Source: Pycnopodia helianthoides | Taxonomy: Eukaryota; Echinodermata; Asteroidea; Forcipulatida; Asteriidae | Length of the DNA stretch: 64,000 nt | NCBI GenBank assembly: GCA_032158295.1 | Contig: CM063256.1 | Location: forward strand, 3,954,034 to 4,018,033 | Reading direction: 5' to 3' | In this document: positions 48,029 through 58,200 of the stretch, piece after piece | Position numbering within the stretch: position 1 is the stretch's first letter | Layout: every line of letters starts with the position of its first letter | Made by a program: the position numbers and the translations under genes | Notes under the pieces: model-generated | What the model was told of the DNA's origin: nothing | Seen by the model: only the letters and a program-made list of their open reading frames with translations | Database searches by the model: none

Positions 48029-49140
48029 ATTTGAGGCCAATAGTTTGAGCTTCAAATAATTTATTGCCACTAGACAGTTTGGCGGGTTGCCCGGGGGCAT
48101 GGAGCGTTAGATTGCTTCGTGGTCAGAAGTTGATGCAATTTAACTGCCCATTGGTCTTTGCCGTGTCAATTGATTTACGATTTGTTTCTCCTGGCAGTCC
48201 CCCTTGGATGGATCAGTTGTTTCACATGGCAAAATACACTTCACTTTCGTTAGAGCAGTCTGTGTTTTAGCATGATTCCTACCTCCATGGTTTTAGGAAC
48301 ATTTGTTTGAGTTGTGGCTCACTTTGGTTGGTGCGCCGGTGCAGCCACATTATTTTGGCCCTACGGAAGCAGTGGTTACGGCAGCACGACCGCATGTGGT
48401 GGAGTGGGACAACGCCAGTCAAACCAAATGCCCTGTACCTGTCATGGCTTCAACCGTGGCCAATGCGTGCGTACAGCCTGCCGTTACGCGCACAAAATGC
48501 GCTAACTGCTCCTCAGTAGGACATGCAGCCGTGCACTGCAGAGCTACTCGTGCCTTCAAGCCAGCTGCTAGCACCAACCCCAATCAAGCTCAATAAGTTA
48601 CTCCCTTTTTTGAATGCATATCCTGACAAACGTGATTCTCAAATTCTCTTGCATGGTTTTTCTTATGGCTTTAAGCTTGGTTACGTTGGTTTTCGGGTCG
48701 GTTCACTGGCTCGTAATTTGACTTTTAAAGTTAATTCAACAATGTTTTTCTGCCCAAATAATAAATGCAAAAGAACTATTTCAACATGGGTTTTGAGGCA
48801 TTGCATGGTGAGGTATCAATATATATTTTCGGTTTGCGGTACCATGTGTATAAATATCTACTTTGCTGTGTAGATTTGTTCTTTAGAGAACTTGTCTTGC
48901 TATTTATTCTACTACCGCGGAGTAGATTTTCGGAATTCGGGAGACTTCTCAGTTCTGAAAAGAACTGTCCTGCTTATTAACTACTACCTGGGTGTGAGGT
49001 AGGAAATCGGCCTGGACTAGCTACTACTTTAGCTTTGTGGATCGGGGGGACTTCTCTTAATTAACTGCACTGCCGCGGAGTGAGTTCTTTTTGGTCTCAA
49101 CGTTTCGACTAGCTTGCTCTAGTCATCGTCAGGAGACAGT
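48029..49140 (+). mobile_element. DIRS-like (tyrosine-recombinase) retrotransposon fragment: Gag zinc knuckles and start of pol
   Basis: Plus-strand frames show a CCCH-like 'CTCHGFNRGQCVRTACRYAH' (about 48,430-48,495) followed in another frame by a knuckle 'CANCSSVGHAAVHC' (about 48,510-48,550). After that comes 'PIKLNKLLPFLNAYPDKRDS' and 'LLHGFSYGFKLGYVG' (48,567-48,700). A CCCH plus CCHC pair, then a short 'L..YP....L..GF..GF' leader ahead of RT, is what I know from DIRS/Ngaro-type elements. RT and recombinase are missing. It interrupts segmental duplication copy B. Confidence 0.55.
49094..49137 (-). ncRNA. Hammerhead-ribozyme-like motif
   Basis: Read on the minus strand: CTGACGA (49,132-49,126, fits the core CUGANGA), one T, then a perfect 6-bp stem-loop GACTAG-AGCAAG-CTAGTC (49,124-49,107), then GAAAC (49,106-49,102). 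The whole is bracketed by GTCTC/GAGAC (49,137-49,133 and 49,098-49,094). The core elements are in the right order and spacing for the minimal hammerheads found in Penelope-like and related retroelements. Stem III would be very short, and the cleavage triplet is not certain. Confidence 0.45.
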
Positions 49141-49201
49141 TAACAGTTCCCTAATGTCCAATCCGAAAGAAGATCTTGCAGAAGAATTTGGTTGCTATAT
49201 G

Positions 49202-49565
49202 TTAAACTGCACATTTAAAGTACTGATATCGAATCTCGATGTAGAGGGGCCTATGTCTTAACTTTCTGTCAATTGCCTCCGATTGTCTGGTGGATAGCCA
49301 TGAGTAATATTCATCATGAGCCTGGTTTAATATATAACATCGCTTTCCTGAACTAACCATAATCAGTGTAGTATAAACTGGCTGTGACATGAAAATCATT
49401 ACGGATGAAACGTCATTTGACAAAGTATCAGATGAGGATTGTCGTGATGAAGAAACCATCCTTCAGAAAAACATCGCTTGCTGGTAATCTTGGCTTGACA
49501 ACTGCAAATTATATGACTGTGTTCATCCAATTATCTAAATCCTGAACATCTATGATGCAATCAAC
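49202..49565. repeat. Segmental duplication copy B, distal block
   Basis: Partner of 22,870-23,190. The minus-strand frame 49,459-49,202 ('SEAIDRKLRHRPLYIEIR') is open for 85 codons and is homologous to the broken 'SEAIVSKLRH' of copy A. It may be an old exon, but no splice sites were confirmed. Confidence 0.6.
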
Positions 49566-49719
49566 AACAAAAATAAGAAAGAGGTAAGTATAATTTAGGG
49601 TTCAAGATTTTAAAGCAAGTAACTAAGAACCCTTGCTGCCCCCAACCTCTTGCCCTCCCTTAATGAGATTATGAAAATGCATAAATGAATGGTTCTAAAC
49701 ATGAAAAAGCTTGAGAGGA

Positions 49720-51118
49720 TGAGATGGGAAAGGTGGAGAACTGGCTTTCAAAACCTTGAATCTGTCCATAAAGAGGTGCTACAAGCCAAGTGATTTTGGA
49801 AATATCCAGAAAACCCAACTTCATAAATTCTCAGATGCCAGCATTTTTGGATATGGCCAGTGTACCTACTTGAGGCTTGTCAATAAAGATGGGCGTGTAC
49901 ACTGCACTTTGGTGATGGGGAAATCCAGAGTTGCACCGCTGAGATCTGTTACCATACCTCGCCTCGAGCTGAATGCGGCTGTTGTTTCTGTCAGTCAGCT
50001 CCCTCTTGCGAAAAGAACTCAAATTTGATTGCGATGAAGAGGTCTTCTGGACAGACAGCACTATTGTTTGTGGATACGTCAACAATGAATTGAAGCGGTT
50101 CCTCGTCTTTGTTGCCAACAGGATTAAACACATTAGAGACAATTCTTCTCCTTCCCAGTGGCGTCATGTTGACACCCATGATAATCCAGCTGAGTCTGCT
50201 TCCCAAGGTTTGACAGTCAATCAACTCATCGAAACATCTTTGGAAAGAGGACCTCCCACTGTCTGGTGACAAAGCTAAATTTGAAGTGCAGTTAGCCGAC
50301 CCCGAGGTGAAGAAATCTCAAACCTATGCTACACATTCCAGCACACCAGTGTTCGACTTGGATAGGTTGAGTCGTTTTTCCACCTGGCACGGAACCAATT
50401 AGAGAGCAGTTGCGAATTGCAAGCGTTTCACCCAGTGCCTAAAGAGACGGTTCAGGGAGAAGCATCTCCAGACCATATCATCTCTTCCCACTGTTCCCCA
50501 AGTAACAGTAGAGGATCTGCGTCTTGCCAAGGTGGAGATTTTAAAATCACTGCACCAGTCGTCCTTTGCTGATGAGATCTCCAACCTAAAGAATCTGCGA
50601 AACAGTGTCGAACCAGAGACGGAGAGACAGATCAGGACAAAAGGAGTAACCGTCTACACCGCTGAGATCCATTCATAGATGAGTATGGTCTACTTAGAGT
50701 GGGAGGACGCATCGAAAAAATGGACGAATCCTATTACCTCAAACGTCCATCTATTCTCCCTAACTGAATTGATCATCCGTCATTATCACCAGAAGACCGC
50801 TCACCAAGGACGTGGTATGACGCTCAATTTACTCAGAGCCAGCGGCTTTTGGATAGTTGGTGGCAGTGTTGCAATTTCTAGAGTTATCCAAAGATGTGTG
50901 ACTTGCTCCAGGCTCAGATTCTCACCTCAGACACAGAAGATGGCTGATCTGCCGATTGACAGAGTAACGCCAACTCCCCCCTTTACTTATTGTGGTATGG
51001 ACTGTTTTGGGGCCTTTCGTGATAAAGGAGGGCAGAAAGGAGTTGAAAAGGTATTGTCTCATCTTCACTTGCTTGGCTTCTAGAGCTGTACACATTGAGA
51101 CCTTGAACTTGGTGTAAG
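49720..51118 (+). mobile_element. BEL/Pao retrotransposon pol fragment (RNase H to integrase), decayed
   Basis: Successive plus-strand frames give BEL/Pao hallmarks in order. 'LHKFSDASIFGYGQCTYLR' and 'KSRVAPLRSVTIPRLELNAA' (49,820-49,990) are RNase H. 'FWTDSTIVCGYVNNELKRF' and 'WRHVDTHDNPAESASQGL' (50,045-50,215) follow. 'HYHQKTAHQGRGMTLNLLRA' with the integrase zinc-binding 'CVTCSRLR' is at 50,780-50,920. 'MADLPIDRVTPTPPFTYCGM' opens the integrase core, and 'LASRAVHIETLNLV' ends at 51,118. Frameshifts and stops interrupt it, and no LTR was recognised. Confidence 0.92.
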
Positions 51119-51335
51119 GGTTAAGTCAGCATTTTTACAAGAGCTTAGAGTAAAGGGCTAAAATGCAAGGCTTACCCTTGTGCTTTTGGTGAATTCTCTT
51201 TTATGCAAGCAATTGGGGTTTGTGTAAGGGTAAAGTCAGTATTTTTACAGTAGAGTAAAGGGCCCAAATGCAAGGCTTACCCCCTGTGCTTTTGGTGAGT
51301 TCTCCTCTATGCAATCGTTTCGGGTTTGTGTCAGC
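51111..51335 (+). repeat. 110-bp unit, two tandem copies
   Basis: The 'gtgtaaggg' of unit 1 at 51,112 and unit 2 at 51,222. Both contain 'aagtcag.atttttaca', 'aaatgcaaggcttaccc' and 'tgtgcttttggtga'. It begins at the end of the BEL/Pao fragment. Confidence 0.88.
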
Positions 51336-52611
51336 AGCATCCCGAATGAGAGGAAAGTATCCCACAACCTTGGAAATCGATGGGTAGATGAGAGGAACAA
51401 AGAATCTGTGCGAGCGGAGAGATGGCAGATATTTTAGAGTGTAAAGATGACGTGGATTGATGACAGTATTTTCACTGGGAGATTCGCAGTATGAAATGCC
51501 GTGCAAGACCTTAAAGAAGCTGAGTAAGTAATTTTGCCTGAGTATCAAGGGGTGCCAATGGAGCTGCTGCTTGGGGTTTGTGTTAGGGTTATAGTGAGAG
51601 TAGGGTTAGTACTAAGGTGAATTCAGTATGGAGTTCTTGGGGTAAATTTTCCCCAAAACATTTAAGGTTGGGGTTAGAGTAAAGTCTAGCCGATCGTTTC
51701 ACTCAGTCTTGGTTTATGACCAAGAGTAAACACACTAACATACATGAAGTTGCTTTTCTGGACCATTATCATGTATGGAATTTATTTACACAATCAGTGA
51801 CAGAATTTGGTATTCTTTACAACAAAGTTATTAATAAATTTTGCAAATGCTGCAGAGGTTAGAGTCCATTACCAGGTGTCAAAACAAGAGCACTGACCCA
51901 ATTCTCCTGACATCATCATCACAATCATCTTGATTGCACCATTTTGGGGAGTCAATGTCCCCAGTCCATTTTGGGAGTGAATGTCCATTAGTGTTATACA
52001 GTGTAGTGCACACTTCAGACCAACGCTGCTTTGATATGCTTGCCATAATTTTGACGAGCATTTTGACTCCCAAAAATGGAGAGCGTGGCAGACAGTGGCT
52101 GTGTCTGACGTTGGTCAAGTGGTCAGTACAGTTTTTTCTCACCATTAAATAACGTATACATTTAAAAAGAAAGAATACAGAACAGATATTCAAACAAAAG
52201 TCAAAACAAAACAAAAAATGGAAAAAATAAAGGGATGACGACTGATTAAGTGAACAACAAGGAGCAACAAAAGTAAAAACAAAAAAGCTGTTCCTTGGTT
52301 AACCACTTCATGTCGGTATAAAAAAAATGTATGTGCCCACCCGCGGTGTTATGTTTTGGGGAGCTTCTTGAGTAATTGTGTTCATTTGAAAATTGCATTG
52401 TCACAATAAAACCCCCGACTTGGCAAAGAAAAGAAAAGAAAAGAAAGGTTCTTATAATTAGTTCGGCCGCAAGTCTGTCCGAAAAAAGATTTTCGGATAA
52501 ACACATCATCCAACGTGAAGTGGTTAAGAGCCCAAGAAAATAACTTTAGTTCGAAGACCAGTGATTTCATCTTAACTGTGTATCACTCTTAATTGCTAAG
52601 CAAAGTGTAAT
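51336..52611. other. No gene seen
   Basis: Mixed AT-rich DNA with a short (AAAAG)n near 52,425-52,446 and G-rich 'ggggttag' patches at 51,580-51,680. No supportable gene. Confidence 0.4.
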
Positions 52612-52890
52612 ATGGGCAGTCAGGTTGGCTCAGTGGTTTCCTTCCCTGCCTTTCACCTCTGTGGGCCTGGTTCGAATCCCGGACCAGAGCCTTGTATGTG
52701 GATTGGGTTTTCAGTCCCTACCTAATTGTGTGGGTTTTTCCTACTTGGGGTTTTCCTCCCACATCTAAAACTGACACTTCTTCATCGTCTTCTCCACACA
52801 AGTACCTTCAGGCCTACGGGTCACAGTGCTAGTTGCTTTTGAGGGTACCTTGGTTTCATTACCAGAAAGATATAATAAAAATAATAATAT
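52612..52890 (+). mobile_element. tRNA-headed SINE of a second family
   Basis: The head 'caggttggctcagtggtt' (A box) and 'ggttcgaatcccgg' (B box, about 52,668-52,682) are 35-40 bases apart, as in a tRNA. They are followed by an unrelated body and a tail 'ataataaaaataataata' at about 52,870-52,888. The acceptor-stem 3' half does not pair with the 5' end, so it is not a functional tRNA. Confidence 0.82.
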
Positions 52891-53393
52891 TATCACAATA
52901 CAAATCACTATGGCGATACAGACACGCATGTTTAGTAGAGGGACATTGTGGGCTTTTCCTCATGTGTTTTTATTTGTCCATCGTCTTTAATCTTTCCAGT
53001 TAAAACACCCCACAAGTATAGCTCCTACCTAAAAATCTACCCTCAATGTCTCTCTATTAAGCACAACTCATTGTAAAATCGATCCCTGTGCTCAACGTCA
53101 CAAAGCTGTCAATATTGCTGTAGTGAATTGTGTTGTGACATCACATCACACTTTGCTTAGCACTTTAGATTGGTTCCCACTTCAGATCAGTCTAAGCTCT
53201 TTGTGGAAATCGAGCCCAAGGTTCGATTTCAACAAAGAGCTAAGAGTGATCTAAAAGATGTGCATCAATCTTAATTGGTGAATCTTAAAGTGAATCTTTG
53301 TGCTTTGTGAAATCAAACCCTGAAACTATAAAATTAATGTTCCTTCCTGTAATTGAAATAATGGGTGGAGTTTTGTCAACCTAACATAATTAA

Positions 53394-53779
53394 AGGTACA
53401 CGTTGTCTTGGATCGGTCGAGTTGGTCTATAAAAAGCGTTTGTAACCGTTTGTTATAAAATGCATATGGTTAGAAAGATAATTTAAAAGTAGAATACAAT
53501 GATCCACACAAATATGCCTCGAAATTGCATGGTTTCCTTTGAACTTTGCGAACTAACACAGTCGGCCATTTTGTGGAGTCAAAAGTTTGACTACACAAAA
53601 CGGCCGACTGTGTTAGTTCATGATGTAAAAGGAAAATCACGAAATTTCGAGGCATATCATTTTGTGTGGATCATTGTATTCTACTTTTAAAACATCTTTC
53701 TAACCACATGCATTTTATAACAAACGGTTTACAAACGAATTTATAGACCAACTCGGCCAATTCAAGGCAGCGTGTACTT
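53394..53779. mobile_element. Long-arm MITE with TTAA duplication, family AGGTACACGTTG
   Basis: Flanked by TTAA (53,390-53,393; 53,780-53,783). The two halves are inverted copies of about 190 bp pairing along almost their whole length, for example 'gatccacacaaatatgcctc' against the right-hand 'gaggcatatcattttgtgtg' region, and 'aacacagtcggcc' against 'ggccgactgtgtt'. The centre is at about 53,585. Non-coding. A diverged half is visible near 7,217-7,330. Confidence 0.92.
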
Positions 53780-54168
53780 TTAAGAATTATATGGGGAGGG
53801 GACATGTCTCTAAAACTCACAATTACACTGTTTATCTCATTACAAATTTACACTTCAATCCTTTGGCCGCAATGTTCAATGACTTGAGACATTTTCTTAA
53901 AAAAAAATATGAAAAATATTTTAGACTTGCATCTGAGTTCACATTCACTACATGAAAGTCTAGTATACACACATTGGCATTTCAGGTTTTAAAATATTTA
54001 AAAATGTTACATTTTCGGGACAAATCTTCTCCGTTGATGTAAATAAAATTTGACTGTACGCACAAGAACCACAGACCCAATCGGCACTAATTAGACTGAA
54101 GCTTGTATTTGTACACTGTTGACAAGTCGGTTACAAACCCAATCCTGGTAACCAAGGACTTGTCCAAT

Positions 54169-54599
54169 AATGATAACAACAATAAGTAGTTCTTATATAG
54201 CGCTTTATCACACCGATGGGCGTCTCAAAGCTCTTAGTATTTTTTTCCTGCAAGGTATGCACAGCTACATTTTGAAGTATGAGACCTATTCCTTTACATA
54301 GCACCGTGTAATGGTGTACAAGGTGCTGTGGCACAATATGCAGCCAATCAAACCAGGAACGACAGGGCAAACACCTTTCTCTTTACAATGAGTCCACTGG
54401 GTTCTTTTACGTGCATTACACAACACACAAGACCTATGGCTTTACGTCCCATCCGAAGGTCGAAGCAATTATGGTTTAAAGTGTCTTGCTTAAGGACACA
54501 AGTGTCATGATCTGGACTTGAACCCACACTCTGCTGATCAGAAACACCAGCGCTTGAGTCCAGTGTTCTTATCCACTCGGCAACGACACGCCACGAATC
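54169..54599 (-). mobile_element. tRNA-headed SINE, copy 2, with 15-bp target-site duplication
   Basis: Oriented on the minus strand. The head at 54,599-54,500 has A-box-like 'gccgagtggataag' and B-box-like 'gggttcaagtcc'. The body includes 'cacttgtgtccttaagcaag' and 'taatgcacgtaaaagaac', and the tail reads '...ctatataagaactacttattg' toward 54,169. Target duplications 'aaggacttgtccaat' (54,154-54,168) and 'aaggtcttgtccaat' (54,600-54,614) flank it with one mismatch, giving the exact insertion limits. Confidence 0.92.
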
Positions 54600-55020
54600 A
54601 AGGTCTTGTCCAATTCCACGATGGGATATATACAGGGAACCAGTGAACTGGAAATCTGACGTCACATTCCAAGGCTAGTGATGAGGAGACAATCCACATA
54701 TCGGCCTCTCATCGCTTTGATACTCTGTACTACATCCTTGGACATTTTGGTTGGTGTCCCACAAGGCCATTTTGCTTCCAATGATTGCGCACACTTATCC
54801 GCTCGGTCATGACACGCCACAAATCAAGGACTTGCCCAGTTCCTCGATGGGTTATAGACAGGGAAATAGGGAAATCTGATGTCACATTTCAAGGCTGGTG
54901 AGATAATCCACATATCGGACACTCATTGCCGTGATACTCTGCACTACATCTTTGGACCTTTTGGTTGGTGTCACACAAGGCCATTTCGCTTTGAATGTTT
55001 GCGCACGCTTCCCGGCTATC
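54591..55020. repeat. Tandem duplication, two units of about 227 bp
   Basis: 'gacacgccac(g/a)aatcaagg' at 54,585 and 54,812 starts two parallel stretches sharing 'aatccacatatcgg', 'gatactctg.actacatc' and 'ttttggttggtgtc'. The second unit also carries the start of the SINE head ('ctcggtcatgacacgccac'), so the duplication followed the SINE insertion. Confidence 0.85.
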
Positions 55021-55178
55021 TCGGTAATGGACCAGTGTTTCTTGACCAATGAAACCATCAGATAAGTAACAAAGGCCCGTCTTTACCTTGTTCAGAGCAC
55101 ATCCAACACTATCCGATCCTATTTCACAGTGGAGTTAGAGTTTGTTAACCGATCCTTTCCATTGGTCTGGTGGTTCTT

Positions 55179-55289
55179 TTATTTCCTGAAACCCGGTGAA
55201 ATGCACGCTATATTCCTCGGTGTAATCCCAAGGGGGAGGTCCTTGTCCCACTCTTCATATTGCAGAAACTCATCTTCTTCCTCTTCCCC
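55179..55289 (-). CDS. RRN3: RRN3 last coding exon
   Basis: Acceptor 'gaatctacag', then 'GEEEEDEFLQYEEWDKDLPL', 'GITPRNIACISPGFRK' and a TAA stop (36 residues). The acidic stretch followed by 'GITP' corresponds to the acidic C-terminal part of RRN3. Confidence 0.9.
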   Translation of the reverse strand, partial: GEEEEDEFLQYEEWDKDLPLGITPRNIACISPGFRK

Positions 55290-58200
55290 CTGTAGATTCA
55301 ATGGCAAAATGAAAACAGTTAAAGGTATTGTACTGAATTGGTAGAGCAGACACAATAGTCGCAGACAGTGCTCATGATTTGTGTTACAACCATTATACAT
55401 GAAATAAGTTTTGACTAAATCGGTTGTACGAGTCAAGAGAAAATAGTGAAAAACATGCACAATTTTCAGCATTGTCCTTAATTTTGGTTGCAACAACCGA
55501 AATCACCTGTTGCGTTTTTGCTTAGGTTTCAGATACAGTTTTCTCGTATATGACTTCATTTCAGAGGGGAAATATTTTACAGAAAAAAATGGTTCTAGTA
55601 TTAACTTCACAATCAGTAAGCTTTCAGACTAAAATTAAACAATGACCTTTTTAGCTGAAGACTCTTCCTCCGGCTTGCAGCCTTCCCACTGTCGGTACAG
55701 AGGACTGATGAACACACCGGACCTGAATAATTTAGACACAGAAACAAAGTAAATCACTGAGGGAACAATCTGCAAGGTGACTACAGAACTCACATTATTT
55801 TTAGAAGATTGTCTCTGGTTCTGATGGTAGAGGAAGGAGACTGGTTTCCACTTAGAGAGTCTCTCAAAAGTCGGGCACATTCTAGGCGCAAAAGAATGTT
55901 CCCGTGGGCACACACCCACAATCCATTGGTTCGCTAACTTTTTTCCGCTATACCATATCATCATGAGAAATCTTACATGAGAGGATACGCGCATTGGTAT
56001 TTTGGAACGCTCCGGGGATCCAATAATGTGCACATGCTGGAACACTTATTCAAACCAATAGACCCTTCCCATGAAATATGTAAATTTAACATGCGCGTGC
56101 GCACTCTCCCTACTGGTTGGCTATATTTTTGTATGGTACCGATGGTGGCGTGACGCACACACGTTTGTGCGTCTACCAGGCATGCAACTGTAACTTCACC
56201 AAAAAAGAGGAAATAAACAAATTTCAATGATTTTGTACAGTATTTTTCAATTTTGAATGGTAAAACTGAGAATAAAAAAGAGGAAATCAGCTGATCCGAG
56301 GAAAAGTTGCATGCCTGGTCTACCTAGTGCACAACTCTATGGCGTTTGCCAACCAATAGTGTCTGTACGCATGCGTAAATGTAATTAGCATATTTCATGG
56401 GAAGGGTCCATTAGACCGATTGCAATCTCCAAGTCACGTGACCAATAGTGGGTGTCAAAAATCAACAAACATGGTGTCCTCCATAGGAAAGTGCCATTGT
56501 TGTAAAGTACATGATGATTGTTGCATTTGTTGATTTAATCGAGGGGTTTTCTTTCTTGAAATATGTTATCACTTTATTAGAGGCAGGATACCCTTTTGGT
56601 AATTGTCAAAGTCTAGTATTCCTCACTTGGTGCATAAGTGTGCATAAAATAACAGACCTGTGATAATTTGGGCTCAATTGGTCATCAAAGTTGCAAGAAA
56701 ATAATAATTGCAAAAACACCCTTGTTGCACAGAATTGTCTGCTTTCAGATTTCAGATTCAAATATTTTAGTCAGACATTACCTCTTTCTCAAAAAATTCA
56801 CTTCAGAGGGAGTCGTTTCTCACAATGTTTTACACTATCAGCAGCTCTCAGGTGCTCCTTACCAAGTCAGTTTTTATGGTAATGTATTTCCTGAGTAATT
56901 ACCAAAAGTATCCACTGCCATCCTCGCCCGCTTTCTCATCTTGTCAAGATTGTGTGTCTTTGGTCGTTGATTTATATCAGATCTTTTAATTGAACTTAAC
57001 ATTGCTTGTTTGTATGTATATATTGTTTATTTTTATATAAAATTGTTATCTTGTTGCATGTAACAAAAAAAAGAATGAATGAATGAAAACCATTTCGTAG
57101 CTGAGCTTCACCCCATTAGTACCATGTATGAAATCCTTACTGACGCAAACTGCTGTTTCCACAAAATGTTATGGTCAAAGAGCCTACAACTCCATTGCAC
57201 CTTCATTATGGAATGACTTACCAGTTCATGTTTGCCAAGCTGACTTTGTTCTGCTTTTCAAGGGACTTTTTAAAGACTCCCTTGTTTGAAACTACATTTT
57301 TGTAACAAATTACTTCATATATTTCATTGTTTTATGTTGTGTTGCACATAGAGGCTCCTGCATTATGCACTATATAAATGTATTGTGTTATTACTATTAT
57401 TCTTATAAAATACAATTTAATAGATGTTAAATTTGCAACATGGATAAAGAACATTATTTGGTTTTGCCCTTTTCATGAAACTCAGGGAAGTAACGAGTAT
57501 ACAGTGCTTTACATACACAGGTGAAAGGGCAAAACCAAATAATAACATTAAATACAAGTACTTCCATGAATTTATTATGCTGCAAATTACTACTTGTTTT
57601 AAATTGCAAATAAATATTCTAGAAACAATGACTGCAGTTAAGGCGTACACAAGCTCAAAGCTGACTTCCCAAACTTTACTTTGGTCACAACTTGAACTTT
57701 CACTGGGTCACTGGGTCATTTGAAGGTCCTGCGGCTGTGATCTCACAGCCACGACCTGCCGGTTTAAACAGCAGATTAAGACCTTGTACCCTACTCTTTT
57801 ATTCCCTTACTAATGCATTTATAAATAGGGCCGATTTAACTGACACTGCCAATACACTGTCCAAAAATGGGCCAATCATTATATGATTAACACCTGCACT
57901 GCTAGTACGACAGGTGATGGGTATGTGCCTCTGATGATACAAGCAAGGAATTTGGCACACAGTATGTCATGAGAAAGATACTTGGCTAAGGGCCATCGCA
58001 GATTTGTCCTTCTGAAAAAATTTAGGTAGAATAACAAGCAATTTTCAAAATGGCTGCCATTGCTTATTATTCTCCTATATGTTTTTCAAAATTCCAAACC
58101 GCCATGGCCCAAAAGCCAATTATTTTCAAAATGGCTGCCAGTGGTCGTTATTCTTCTATAGGTTTTTCAACAATTCCAAACTATCATGACTTTGTGCCAA

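Noticed and set aside
52612..52690. Functional tRNA
   Set aside because: tRNA-like boxes but no closed cloverleaf; it is followed by a SINE body and an AT-rich tail.
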